Part shown: positions 29,093-42,289 of the stretch, piece by piece
How the letters are laid out: each line of letters opens with the position of its first letter
Position numbering within the stretch: position 1 is the first letter of the stretch
Assembly (NCBI GenBank): GCA_944474755.1
Contig: OX104120.1
Span: forward strand, 22,989,242-23,053,241
Reading direction: 5' to 3'
DNA: 64,000 bases
Origin: Limnoperna fortunei
Lineage: Eukaryota; Mollusca; Bivalvia; Mytilida; Modiolidae
Translations under genes and position numbers: made by a program
Notes under the pieces: generated by a model
Told to the model about the DNA's origin: nothing
Databases searched by the model: none
The model's input: the letters and a program-made list of their open reading frames with translations, nothing else

Positions 29093-32000
29093 TTAATCAA
29101 ATCGCTTTGTACTAAGTATATATTCTTGGACTGTCAAAAATAAATTAACATTTTCTTCGTATGATAGGTCAGGTGAGCCATATAATAGTGTCTGAACAGG
29201 TAAATTATTGACGATGTTGCTAAGATGATATTGGCGTTGTTGATTGAAAAGTGGGCAGTGTAATAAGTAGTGAATTGTTGTCTCAACTTCTCCACAATGA
29301 CAAAGCGGCGAATCAACTATATTTTTAACGTACAAGTCCCGTTTCAGGGAGCTACACTCCATTCGCAATCTAGAATGAAGTATTTGTGCTATTCTCTTCC
29401 CGACAAAATAATATTGTGGTTTTTGTTGGGCCTTCATCTGCGCAGTCTTGAAGGATGAAACTGACGCACTTAGCTTCGTGCATTCAGGTATCAAATTCCA
29501 AGACCGTACAGTTGAAGGCACAAAATAGTTTGAATAGAGTGCTGTTCTAGTTCGAACAGGTGGAATGGTGGATCTATTCCTAGTGTTGTGGCTGTGGATG
29601 TTACTTAGTGAGTCCGGTATTAGGTCAGAGAGGTATGGAGGGGTCAAACGATTTTTCATTTTATAAAAGTAAGTCAGTCTTTGAGATTCTCTTCGCTCAC
29701 TGAGTTCCAACCAACCCGTCTCAATATAAAGTTTTTCAAGGGAGACTAATCTGGTTGCTCCGGTTACTATCCTGGCGGCCTCAACCTGTACCCTTTCCAC
29801 TTTGTCTACAAGGTTTTTTACATTAGAATCCCATATTACATCCGCATATTCTAATATAGGACGTATATAGGTTAGATAAACAATTTCCAATGTTTTTCGA
29901 TCGAGGATAAATTTAAATTTTCGTAAAACATTAATACGTTTATATGCCTTTTCTACTATGAATTCAATATGTTTATTCCATGTGCCATCATTTGAGATAT
30001 ATACTCCAAGATGTTTGTGACTGGATACTTCACTCACCAGTACGTTATTCATATAAAGGTTCGGATGGTCTGGTTTGTGAAGTTTCCTTGTTATTGTCAT
30101 TGTCTCTGTTTTGTGAGGGTTAAAGCTGACTAACCATTTAGAAGACCATGTATGTATTTTTTTCAATATCACTATTCAAAACATTCGCTGCCACACTGGG
30201 ACTATCTACAATTAAGTAGAGACTGGTGTCGTCAGCAAATAATTTGATAGTAGACTGAATATCAGTTACAATATCGTTAATTAAGATGATAAAAAGAAGA
30301 GGCCCCAGGATAGACCCTTGAGGAACACTAGCTTTTACAATACCCCAGTCCGATGACGAACTATTTATTACTACCCTTTGTTTCCTTCCTGATAAATAAT
30401 TTTCAACCCATTTTAATAAAGTGCCTTTGATACCAGATGCCTCTAGTTTACATAATAATCCCCGATGCCATACTCTATCAAATGCTTTACTGATATCACA
30501 AAATACAACCCTTACTTCTTTTCCATCATCTAATGCTTTTCCAAAGTCGTTCGTGATTTTTAGAAGTTGATTAATAGCAGAATCCCCTGGAGTGAAACCA
30601 GACTGATTTGGTGTGATCGTTTGGTTAATACGTAGATAATTGTGGATATGTTGTAAATACATCTTTCCATGACTTTACCAATTACACTGATAAGTGAAAT
30701 AGGTCTATAATTTCTATAGTCACTCGGCGAGTCTTTCTTGAACACGGGTGTTACATTGGCATTTTTCCATGTAGTTGGATATATGCCAACTGTTAAAGAC
30801 AAATTAAACAGTCTACACAAAGGATACTTTAGTACAGTGGAGGCTTCTTTTAGGAGTCGTGGACTTATGCAATCTGGACCAGATGCTTTAGATGTGTCTA
30901 GGGAATTAATTATGTCCTCAACCTCGTTTTCTGTGATGTCGATGCAAGTAAGTCCGTCTGTCTGAGTGTCTGGTATGTCCGAGGTGGGATGGTTAGTGTC
31001 GTTTAGGTCTGATTGTCTGCAAAAGTATTTATTAAATATTTCAGCCTTTTGTTTGTAGTCACAAATCAAATCATTATCAGTCTGTAAGGGGGGAACACTA
31101 CGATTGTTAATAGTGTCGCAGTATAAGAGTAATTTTATTAATTTCCAATACTGTTTACCTCCCCTGACTTCAGTTGAGATATTGGAAGCGATCTTTGAGA
31201 AAAAAACACTCTTGGAGTCTAGAACAAGTTTTGTACACCTATTTCTAATAGTTCGAAACTTGGTCCAGTGTCCAACCGAGTTAGTTCTTTTTGCCTTCTT
31301 ATGTGCTCGATTTTTCTGTCGAATACTTTTCCTAATCTCAGTGGTTAGCCAAGGAGGATCGTTTTTCCTAATGGTAACGGTACGATTAGGTATATTTTGG
31401 TGGGCCTTTTCCAAAATTATGCCAGTAATAGCTGATGCTATGTCGTCGACGTCATTTGAAACAAATATGTCATTCCATTCGATGTTTGAAAGTTGATTTC
31501 GGTACGATTCATAATTTCCTTTTTCGTACACAAAGATTTTACGTTTGAATGATTTACATGGCTTGGAAGGCTGATCGAGGATACCTACTACGGGTAGATG
31601 GTACCGTACTTGATCAAGTAGTGGAGGACCAACGTATGAGGTCAAAACACTTCTTGTATTATTTACTAATGAGATCAAGTAATGAAGAGCTGTGCTCTGT
31701 AATATTTGTCGGCTCTGAGATAAGTTGATGAAGACTAAACTGAGTTTTTATCATACCTATTCTGTCGTCAGAGTCACCCCTTATTTGATTAACATTGAAG
31801 TCCCCAGTCACAATAATGGCCAGATTAGTTGAGGAAGCTAAATCAAGTGATTGTTCAACCTCCTCCCATACCTGGACATTACTATTCGGGGGAATATAAA
31901 AGGTTCCATATAAATATTTCTTATATTTAAATTTAATTTCAACCCATAAACATTCAACATTACCGACCTGTAAGTCATGTCGAATGCAACAATTCACATT

Positions 32001-32480
32001 ATCTTTAACATAAACAATCACACCACCACCAATTCTACCCACCCTGTCTCTACGAAACGGAGGTTTATACCCTGTTAGCATTATGTCTGATTCATTAATT
32101 GCAGGGGATAGCCAGCTCTCAGTGAACGATAGAATCTCATGATTGCAGAATTCAGCCGCAATAAGTTCAAGCTTAGGAACAATACTTTGGACGTTTAAGT
32201 GTACACATGAGATGCAATGATTAACGCTATAGCTAGAAAAAGAGCTGTTCGTAGATAAGGTTGATTCTGGTCCAGGGTTTGGTTCGATTCCTGGTATTAG
32301 CAACAATATACAAATTACTTTCAGATAATAAAAAATGTTACCTTTTATATGCTTGTAATGGATTGTTATCAGAATTGTTTTTACACTTGTCGTAGGAGTA
32401 ATGGTTGTCAACAACATCATACAATACATTTCTAAATATAAAGTGCAATATAATAAATACATAGAATGCGTTACTACCAT
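29093..32480 (-). pseudogene. LINE B: near-complete APE-RT ORF with three frameshifts and a 2A-like motif
   Basis: Four overlapping frames join end to end (32480-31659, 31678-30560, 30662-30138, 30172-29093) and together cover about 1,130 codons. In order: a hydrophobic leader with GIEPNPGP (residues 64-71); an APE endonuclease (TESWL, RIGGGVIVYVKDN, TGDFNVN); a linker; a reverse transcriptase (NYRPISLISVIGKVMER, FCDISKAFDRVWHRGLL, VPQGSILGPLLFIILINDIV, FADDTSLYL); and a C-terminal zinc knuckle (CHCGEVETTIHYLLHC). Breaks near 31670, 30655 and 30160 look like single small indels, so it is young but dead. It is a Jockey/CR1-like APE LINE; the exact clade is uncertain. The coding frame ends almost at its junction with LINE A. 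Confidence 0.9.
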
Positions 32481-33067
32481 GTTCTATATACAGTGCAATG
32501 CAAACAAGGTCTATTAATGATAATCGTTTATTCCTTTTGACAGTACAAGACCTGTAATAAAAACGGCCAATCTTCTCACGGTAGCTAAGAATATCCACAC
32601 CCATTATGTAATACTCGGGATGTGCCTAGTTTTAACCCGTGAGCGTCTGACCAGTTCATAACTCATCCTATTCATCAGTGTATTGTGCAAAGTGCATAAA
32701 AAAAAATGGAAAAATAGGTGATACAAGTACAATTAAGAAACATATGATACAGATAATATGTGTCTTAATGAAAGTGGATTGGGATTTCATGTGAATTATG
32801 AGAAATGGGATTTTTAATTAAGTAACGAGAACATAATTTAGCAGATTCTTCTAAGTTCATAAATATTATTTCTTTTTTTTCGAATTGATGTGGGTCCTAG
32901 TTGTAAGCTTATATTTGTTATTTAAATTTGTTATTTATTTATTTAATTATTATTATTAGTTTTTATCTAGACAACTGTACACCAATAGAGCTAAATAGAC
33001 ATGATTGTGTATTGTGAGGTCTAAATAGTAATTGTGCTTCATTCATTTTAGATACATTTTATGTTTA
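32481..33067. other. 5' flank of LINE B, no gene
   Basis: It may include the 5' untranslated region of LINE B up to about 32640. The rest is AT-rich, nothing recognised. Confidence 0.4.
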
Positions 33068-33229
33068 AGAAATAATTCACGGAGGCTGTGGTTTATCATT
33101 GTTTTACCACGGGGTGACCATTTATGTCGTATTATTTTATCCCGAGCGATAGCGAGGGATAAAATAACGACATAAATGGTCATCCCGTGGTAAAACAATG
33201 ATAAATCACAGCCTCCGTGGATTATTTCT
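33068..33229. repeat. 162-bp near-perfect palindrome
   Basis: Arms of about 75 bp: AGAAATAATTCACGGAGGCT and following sequence are repeated inverted, ending CCTCCGTGGATTATTTCT. The centre is ATCCCGAGCGATAGCGAGGGAT. Only a few mismatches. No open frame of interest, no target duplication identified. Confidence 0.85.
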
Positions 33230-35132
33230 ATTCTAATAAGACAATTAGAGTACATTTATAAGATTTTCGTACCTATAGAAAACATCATTTCCGCCACAAA
33301 CTGGCTGTTCCGTCAATGTAACACACAATATATTGCAACGGATAATTATAGCGCGTGTAGCTATTTATAAGATTTATACGTCGTATGCAATAGCTTTCCG
33401 GTAGGAGTTACAGTTTTGTAATTGGAACAGCCATTTAAAACACGCCTTTTCAGCGCGTGTTGCTCATAGATAAATCATTTTTTTACCACAGTTGTGGTCT
33501 CAAAGCCTTTAAAGCACGTCATATTAGAATATTTGATTAACATATAATCGATGAATTTCATATTCAAGAACCTCGATGACTCTATAATACATGTATATGT
33601 ACTTGGAATAATAATTTGTTAATGCAATTTGGTTTGTTGTTATTATTTAATTGTCTATTGTTGAAGTTAGTTAATTGTTGCATATTTTGTTTGCTGACTT
33701 GTTTTTTTGCTTTGGAGATTAGATTTAAATTATCCACGGAAGGTAAGAATGAGAACTGTTCATTTCTTGTGATGTCACTTGTTAACGACCAATGAAAAAA
33801 GAGTTGTTACTTGATCAACAACTTTGACCCAGAATAGAATTTACTACAATACTATTGATACAAACAAGTACAGTTGCACTTGTAATAAGCAATATAATAC
33901 ACAAGTAAACAAATATAGAGTTTATGTACTCTTTTGTAAGTCTGCTTTGAGCGATAGCATTTCAGATAAATTCATCTGAGAGCGTGTATGTTGGATCAAC
34001 CTGGGTAGCGAGCTGTACAAATTTAGTTATGGTGCTGACATCATGAAAGTTGTCATCTGTGTCGACTACACAGATTTTACCAATTGTCGTCCAAATAGAT
34101 TTTTGCGTTTTTCTTTGGACACTAAACTCTACCTACACATTAAATTTCGTTCAATCCAACAACGTTGAAAATTTGACGGGTTTAAGCCGCCATTTTTAAA
34201 CGCGCTGTCGAGAAAAAGGCAGCGTTTTCCTTGGGGCACTAAAATCTTCACATAAAAATTGTGTTGCAATCGGAGCATGTTAAATTTCATTAAGATCGGA
34301 TAAGGTTGACAATTTGCGTTTTTGGAAGCTATATTTTGAAACGCGCGGTCAGAAAAGAATGTCTAATGTAACGTTTCACTCGAAACACTTAAATCTACCT
34401 TCATACAAAATTTCGTTGAAATAGGACCACAGGAAAAATGTGTTTTCCAACAATTTTTGGAGGGTGCAGTAACGTGGCGTCTTTTTGCAACGTTGGCCAT
34501 TATCAAATTATATTGCCTGCACATTTCAATATGTCGATCTACACCCGCACTAAGCCTCATATGATTAGGGATCTCTGAGAAATGTGTCGGACCAAGTTAT
34601 GATCTAGGAAAGTAGAAACTAGAAAGAATAATGCTGATTGTTATTGCATGCAAGTCAAAAAGAAGCCCCCCCCCCCCCCCCCGTCATCAAAATTAGTCTA
34701 ATTTGGCGGAAATTACCGAAAATTAGCCAATCGTGGAGAAAAAACGTCTGCGATATCATGTTTATTATACATATTTGACAAAGATAACCAATTTTCAAAG
34801 CAATTTAATCAATTTTGCGCCTCATTGGCCACTATAACCAAATTCAAAGGTTTATGACTAACATCCATTCACAACATCTAAATCTATCTGGAAACCAAGT
34901 TTCGTGCAACGTACTTCACTTATACACCAATTTTCATTAAATCCATAAACTTTTGTATTGTTAATGATTTTCAAAATGAAATGAACTCCATTTAATATAA
35001 TAACTTTATTCTTATCAACCAATATTACAGAGGTACAGATAAATACTATATACAATATTTACAATATTACAACGAAAACATCATAAACATAGATAGATAC
35101 TAATACAGTGTAATTAACAGACAGACAGACAG
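33230..35132. other. Intergenic, simple sequence only
   Basis: No gene found on either strand. A C17 run lies at 34666-34682 and an (ACAG)n tract near 35118-35134, the latter at the 3' end of LINE C. Confidence 0.5.
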
Positions 35133-38100
35133 CTAGTCGAGAAGACTAGTTTTTTTATTAATAATTTTAATAAATTTACAGAGCTTGTAGAGTTTAACTT
35201 TGTTTTTGGTTATCATAGTTTCTTTAAACTTTGAAATATTTGGGTTTCGAATTAGATGTCCACTGATCAAATTTCTTCTTTCTTGAGACAATGCATTGCA
35301 TTTTAGAATATAGTGAAATTCATCCCCAATTTGCTCATTACAAAGCATACATTTTCTATCAGATCTGTCAATATTATTCCATCTTCCTGTCTCAATGGGG
35401 AGTTTATGGTTACCCGTTCTTAATTTACAAAATAAAACAGAGGCTTTTTTATTAAGTATTTCAATGTAGTTTTCGAATTCTAGTGTTTTTTTTTTTTTAA
35501 AAAAAGCTTATAATTTGTTGCTTTTGAGCAATTTTGGGTTTCATCATGCCAGTTTTGACGAAATTGATCAGTGAGACATTGTCGTATACTTTGTTTTAAC
35601 CACATAGTAGATGGGAAAGTTTGAGCATCCCATATGTGTGTTAGTCCACATTCATTAAATAGATTTTTAATGTAGACAAGCCATAGGAAATTTCTATTTT
35701 GATTTTTTGAAGATGTAACATGAATCTATACAAAATAGAAGATAGATTCGTTTGTTTACCTATAAGTAATTTAGACCAGTACATAGCTATCCTAGTTTTG
35801 ATATCTACACTCAAAGGAAATCGTCCCAATTCGCCATATACGAAGCAGTTTGGTGTAGAAGACTTTAGGTTTAGCAGGAGTTTACAGAATTTTAGGTGGA
35901 TTCTTTCTAATGAGTGGTAGTTTTTAAACCCCCAAAGTTCACAGCCTCATAAAAGTATTGGTTTTACCATCTTGTCAAACAGGTCTAAGTGACAGGAGAT
36001 TGATAGATTGTGATATCGACCTAGCTTGATAACTTTATACATGGCTATTCTTCCCTTTCCTGCTTGAGCTTTAAATTTGTTCCCAGGTAATTAAATTCTT
36101 TTACAAATTCTAGCTCGGTGTTATTAAAAACAAATCGTAAATTAATATTAAGGAGCCTTCCATTTGAAAAACATAAGATTTTAGATTATCTATGTTTACT
36201 TTGAGTTTCCAAGAATTACAATTGTCATAGAAACTATTTAACTGTTGGAGTCTATCCGGCGATTCGGACATAAGGACAGTGTCGTCAGCATATAAAAGTG
36301 CAAATATTTTCAAGAAAATTCCTAGCCTACTTTCTAAATCAGTTATCGATGAAAATCCTGTATTATTTTGACTTTCAAGAAATGACTCAAGGTCATTTAG
36401 AAAGATAGCAAAAAGAAAAGGTGACATATTTTCTCCCTGTCTCACTCCGTTATTACAGGAAAAGAAATCAGACTTCTCATTGTTAAAAACAATATTTGAT
36501 TTTATACTTGAATAACATTTAACATTTTACCATTTATATTACTTAAAATTAATTTATGCCAGAGACCCGTTTTCCATACTTTATCAAATGCCTTTTCAAA
36601 ATCTATAAAGGCACAGTAAAGTGTCTTTTTCTTAAGTTTGGGAAGTTCAAATAAAGCATGTAAAGAAAATAAGTTATCTGTGACACTATATCCTTGCCTG
36701 AAGCCACATTGGTTCTCTTTAAGTATTCGAAATTCCTCTGAGTATTTATTCAGCCTTTCTGTAAGTACCGCTGTAAAGAGTTTACCTAGACAATTGTAAT
36801 GGTTCTAAATTTTTTAGGATCTTGACTGTCCCCTTTATTTTTATAAATTGGTTTAATGCTTCCTATAAGCCAATTACCAGGCACAATACCTGTATCAAAA
36901 ATAAGGTTGAATAACTTTTCATAAATATGTATGAATTGGTCTGAAGTAGATTTAATATACTCATTAATAATTTTATCATAACCGCAGGTTATGTTGTTTT
37001 TTTAGCTTTGAAATACATTTTAGAATTTCTTCCTTTTCTATATAAAGATTAATTTCGTTATTTATTTGATTTATTGCTTAGTGGTCTAGAGTGGGTAAAT
37101 AGTTATTATTATTATCGATAGGTGTCTCGTTCAGTTCTTTAAAAAATTCAAACAATTTTTCAATAGGGATATTAGGTTGGTTTTTTTTTTTTTATTTTCC
37201 GCGACGGAGAATTTTTTCAGAATTCTTTCGGGTCTGTATGGCGCATATTTTTTTAGCTTTTCTGAAAGATTATCTGAATATTCTCTTTGGCATTTATCCA
37301 TGATTGTTTTAAATCGCTTTTCTGCCTCGGTAAGTCGTAATTTATTTAATTCCGTTCGCTGTTTCGAAAATTTTCTTCTAAATTCTCTGTAATGTTTTCT
37401 GGCAAATTTGCATTCGTCATTGAACCACGGTTTGTTATCAATATTAATTTTTCTAGCATTTTTGACATTTTTCCTATAAGTTCCAAAAGTGGTTTTTGCG
37501 CTCTCGATAAAGATTTCACAAAGTTGTTCAACAAAACTATTGACATCTTATATCTTTTTGGTTAGAGTTTGTTTTAATTCTTCTCGCTTACTATCAACCC
37601 ATTTTTTAGTGTTTTTAGATCAACAGCTTCGTGGTTGTATTTGTCTACATACTCGTGGCTCTTAATAGTAGTTTTAAAACAAATAGAGAGAGGACATTGT
37701 ACATCAGAAAATAATTTAGAGAAATGTTATACATTACAAAATCTATCGACAAAATTACCATTACTAATACAATAGTCTACAACACTAGTGTTTCTAAATG
37801 TAAAGTTTCCGTCTTTGTCACCTTCGAGTCTTCCGTTAAGTATAAAAAAGTTATTTCCCTTGCAAAAATCTGGTAGTAACGAACCAAACCTATTTTTTGC
37901 TAAATCTTTATTTTTACGTTCGCGAGAAATGCCCGCTAAATCTAGAAAGTTGGTTCCATTTTCTATATATTCATTTGCTATATTGGCCAGATCTTTGTCG
38001 TCAAATTGAAAAAAATCACTTTCGTTAGGTGTTCGACTATTAAAATCACCGACAAGTGCAACGGTTTTTAATTGGAATGACAAAAACAGGAACTCATTTT

Positions 38101-38540
38101 CTATTTCACTAATAGCATCTGGTGACGAATAGGATGTACACTCAGATGGAATATAGACAATGCTAAGCAGTGCATCTGTTTCGCTATCTAGTATTTTACC
38201 GTTAACTTTAAACCATAAAACAAACTTTGAATCGGTTTCTATCGTTTTAATACATTTTACAAATTTTTCTTTATAGGCTAACATAATACCTCCGGATTTT
38301 ACTTTTGCGGTCTTTTTATGTTTTTCATTTCAACAATATATCCTGGAATTTCAACTATATCATTGTCGTCTGTTTTGGTTTCTATCAGACATACAATATC
38401 ATGTTTATTAACAAGTTCTTCAAATTCTGGATATTTGAGTCGATTTTTTTACACCGCAACAGTTAAGTGATAGTACTCTAATTTTATCTTGATTGATTTC
38501 ATTTTCAAATACAGAATTTTCAGATGATAGAAAAACGTTT
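35133..38540 (-). pseudogene. LINE C ORF2: endonuclease and reverse transcriptase, heavily frameshifted
   Basis: Minus-strand pieces in order: the APE start (KIRVLSLNCCGVK, about 38490; CLIETKTDDNDIVEIPGY in a shifted frame); APE body 38284-37727 (VALVGDFNSRTP, TSVVDYCIS); a decayed linker; reverse transcriptase 36445-36110 (RQGENMSPFLFAIFLNDLE, LLYADDTVLM); and a C-terminal knuckle at about 35348 (CMLCNEQIGDEFHYILKC). At least five frame changes are needed, so it is old. It is the same family as LINE D at 61570-63188. The 3' end is an ACAG-type short repeat. Confidence 0.82.
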
Positions 38541-38675
38541 GATGCAAAACATAAATTCGCCGCCGAATTATTCTACATGTTTGTCTGTATGATAATAATT
38601 TTACGGACGCATTTAAAACATTTTTTTTATCTATGTTACAGAAGTTATTTTATGTTTGTTTGTCCAGTTGTTATG

Positions 38676-38766
38676 GGGCTTTCTCCGGGTACTGCGACGT
38701 CCTCCCCTTATAAAAACTTGACGCCATAATATAGCTGAAAAATTGCTGAAAGTGGCGTTAAAAACA
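38676..38766 (+). mobile_element. 5'-truncated SINE fragment
   Basis: It has only the 3' half of the SINE: CTCCGGGTACTGCGACGTCC, then AAAACTTGACGCCATAATAT, AGCTGAAAAATTGCTGAAAG and GTGGCGTTAAAAAC. The tRNA-like head is absent. Confidence 0.75.
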
Positions 38767-39273
38767 ATTCAAACATGCAAAAACAATCAATGCGAAATTG
38801 TCTTTTCAATTTAAATTGGCTAAAAAATTGTACGTATATAGTGGTACAGATAAGCATAAATAACCGCAGTAGGCTGCTATATAACATAAAGGCTTACGTA
38901 GCAAGCATCTCCGGGACTTTAGATCGAAATAAAGACATATATACTCTTTGTTAGAACTATTTAATAAACATTCGCATACAATCAGAATTGCAATTTCTAA
39001 AAAGAAGGGATTTAAAATTTTCATCCATGAGGTCCTATGTGAAGCTTATTCCTGCAGTTGGGATTAGTTTGAATTACCGATTTCTAAATTAGCGCACGTG
39101 TAATCCTTTTGTTATATATTAAATCATAAATATACTTGAATTAAAACGAATGTTCAAGTGGTTTAACTAAATAAATTATTGACTTAACATTTATTTATTG
39201 CATTTGACAAAATACGGCATACTCCGGAATACGGAATTGTATACATAAAATAACTTTTTGTTCTGTTCGAAAA

Positions 39274-39351
39274 ATCCTACCAACTCAGGGGTTCTGAGTC
39301 CGCGTTCGCTCCATAGCGAACGCGGACTCAGAACCCCTGACTTGGGAGGAT
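39274..39351. mobile_element. Foldback, CCAAGTCAG...GTTCGCTCCAT family, copy 1
   Basis: Arms ATCCTACCAACTCAGGGGTT and its inverse ending CTTGGGAGGAT meet at a CGTTCGCTCCATAGCGAACG centre. Flanking 9-mers (GTTCGAAAA, GGTCGAAAT) agree at seven positions, allowing a decayed 9-bp duplication. A related copy is at 53055-53255. Confidence 0.65.
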
Positions 39352-40770
39352 GGGTCGAAATTGGATACACAAAACAGCCTTTATTCTGGTTTTCGATTTT
39401 TCAAAGGTACGCTTATCGATAGCGATATCATCAAAAGATAAAGTACCAGGTTAAAATGGTATCCCTCTATTATTAACTTCCGTTAAGTGAATACCAAAAA
39501 TATTTATAATTGCATGAAAAATTTGATATAATCCAAGAATTTTTGCAGTCCAACATTATATTTTATCTTGATTTTTCACTCAACTTGAATAATTGACATT
39601 CTCTTTGCGAAATTCTGTTCATTCATGGTAGCTAAGTACACTTCGAAATATATTCTCCTTGATCCATCCTTAGCAACGAAAGTGAAAACAAATGCTACAA
39701 GAAAACTTGTGATGCAAAGCATCAGTTCGCCGCCGATTTGTTTACGGGATGCATTTTAAAACATGTTTATACCTACGTTTCAGATGTTATTTTTTATGTT
39801 CTTTGCAATTATGCCGTAATGCGTCAAAGCTTTAAGTTAATATTTTGTTCAAATTATACATTAACAGCATATACTTTAGACCCAATAGTGTGTTTTGCTT
39901 AGAGGCTGTAATGGCTGTATTATATATAATCAAACGTTTCGAACCTTGAATATGTGTTTTTCTATCTGTTTGCATTTGCTTAAATGCAAAATACATATCA
40001 TCTCGACAATATGGCAATTAGAGAAATAATCTCAATTTTTAGATTGGATTGAAAAATTCTACGTGTGGAGGACGAGAAGAATAAATAATCAAAGTCAAGT
40101 TGTTTTTATATAAAAGCTTGTGCAGCAGATATCTCGGATTTTCCGAATCGAACTAAAAAAGCACAATTTTTAAGGACTATCTAATGAACATTCGCTTAGA
40201 AAGAATTGCAATTTCTAAACAGAAGGCATTTTAACTTTTTCCCACATAAGGTTCTATGTAAAGCTAAGTCCTGCTGTTGTGGCTAATTTGAATTGCCGAT
40301 TTATAAATTTGCGCACATGTAATCTTTTGTCATATATTAAATCACAAATATACTCGAATTAAAACTAATATTTAAGTCGTTCAATTAAATTATTGACATA
40401 ACATTTATATATTGAATCTTACAAATGCGGCATACTCCGGAATTGTATAAACAAAATTGCCTTTTATTCTGGTTTCCGATTTTTCAAAACCTACTCTCTT
40501 CGATAGAACTATCACCGAATTATAAAGTACCAGGATAAAAATGGTCTCCATGTATTATTAACTTCCGTAAATAGAATACCAACAAAATTTATTATTACAT
40601 GAAACTTTGATATTACCCATGCATTTTTGCAGTCGCAACTTAGTTATCATCTTGTTTTTTTCACTCAAGTTAAATGATTAAAATACTTGTAGCAAAATTC
40701 TGTTCATTTATGGTAACTAAGTGTACTTAGAAATATTTTCTCCTTTATCCATCGTTAGCAACAAAGGTGA

Positions 40771-41813
40771 ATACAAATAGGGGCGGCGATAATCATTATA
40801 GTTAGTATTTCTTGAGAGTTCAATTACTTCAGTTTTATCATCAGAAGGGATATTTAAAATGCTTTCATTACTAAAATTTCTACGTGTATTTTTAGGATTA
40901 GGTAATGTCATGGTCTCTACGTCACCAGTGCTGCTAGAACACGTTACATTATTTTCAATGCTAAAAGAAATGTTATTAACAGTATTGTAACTTAAATCTA
41001 TACAACAGTTTGAACTATCAGTATTAAACAAAGGTTTATTTACAAAGTTGCTTCTGGACAAATAACGGTCCTCCTGAATGTCCTATTTAGTTATAACAGG
41101 AATCTCCGCAGGCGGAGAAGAACCTTGTCTTTGCCTTTTCTTTGGGTTACGTGGTGTTTGATACGGTTCAGTTCTGTTTTCTTCTTCTGCCTCTCTAGTC
41201 AGTTCTGGTGTCAATTTTGATGTCGAGGTCCAACGTGATGTTTTTGCTGGTGGAATATAGCGCTGTCCATCTATGTAAAGTTAATCTCGAACAAGGACTA
41301 CATCTCGCTGTTCATGCTTTGCCTCCTTCATTTTTGGGTAGAGTTTTTTTTCTACATTGAAGGTCAACTACTTTGTCCTGCAGTTTTGATAACCGGTCTC
41401 TTAGTGTTTTATCGTTTCACCCTCAGTGACTGGTTGTACGACAGGTTGCAGAATGGGTGTTTCCTCTAACTTCTTTATCCTGATGTCTTGATAAGTGAAA
41501 GTTCGGGTGTTGTTTTTAATCTGTTTTTCTGCGGCATCAAAAATGTTACTTACTCAGAACTATTTTCACATTCTGCAAGTTTTTTGTGAATTTCCGTGGT
41601 CTTGATTTCAAGTGTTCTGACTCTATTCGATACTAGAAGAAAATCTTGTCTCATTTCGTCTAAGCGTTTTCCTATACTTGTTTCTAGATTTTCCATTCGA
41701 TTTCCAATCTTCGTAACCATTTATAATATTAAGTTGAGTACTGCTTTTTCATTGGTGGCCTCCAGGACTTCCCTGCTTTCATTCATAATTTGTGATGTAG
41801 ACTTTGGTGACAT
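40771..41813 (-). pseudogene. LINE C ORF1, coiled-coil protein, decayed
   Basis: The ATG is at 41813-41811 (MSPKSTSQIMNESREVLEAT). After about 29 codons an in-frame stop interrupts, then MVTKIGNRMENLETSIGKRL and VSNRVRTLEIKTTEIHKKLA, a clear heptad-rich coiled coil. Further fragments read YIPPAKTSRWTSTSKLTPEL and PYQTPRNPKKRQRQGSSPPA, a basic, proline-rich tail. ORF1 proteins of LINEs trimerise through coiled coils and bind RNA. Several stops and frameshifts. 41814-42289 upstream may be its 5' untranslated region. Confidence 0.6.
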
Positions 41814-42289
41814 TGTGATTGGTCGATGTGACGAGAAGTTTTAAGCTGTTCGGTTATACTACTACTACGACGAGTGTAAGAGTCCAAAGTCTAATCCCAT
41901 TGACCAGGTCGTGAGTTGATTTAACAGTGAAGTACCTCAGGATATCAGGACGGGTCTCAGTGAGCTATCTTTACTTATTGTAAATAAACTTGTAGAAAAA
42001 ATAACAAAAATGGGCTGTGGAACCTGTCTTTCCCAAATTTAAGAGTTTATATCAAAACATCTTATAATAACACTATATATTTACTGTTTGTCGAAACTAC
42101 TCTTAAACTATCCGAAATCCATACTTTTTAGCGGACGAAAAATTTTGACATTTCAAGATGACCGCCATTTTAAAAACTTTAAAAACGGCCAGTACAAGTC
42201 ATGATACATTTTGGGGCGATGTTTCCACATCGATTCTGCTAACGGTCTCCGAGAAACGGTGTATACAAAATTTTGGCGGAAACCGGAAG

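Larger units (their letters stand above)
38530..40770. repeat. Tandem duplication of a 1.1-kb non-coding unit inside LINE C
   Basis: Unit 1 (about 38530-39695) and unit 2 (about 39700-40770) share, in order, 'TTCGCCGCCGA', 'GAATTGCAATTTCTAAA', 'CGGCATACTCCGGAAT', 'TAAAGTACCAGG' and 'AAATTCTGTTCATT'. They separate ORF1 from ORF2 of LINE C. Unit 1 has two later insertions that unit 2 lacks: a SINE fragment (38676-38766) and a foldback (39274-39351). Confidence 0.75.

Noticed and set aside
40717..41061. Independent 114-residue gene
   Set aside because: Position, strand and flanking coiled-coil fragments place it in the decayed ORF1 region of LINE C.
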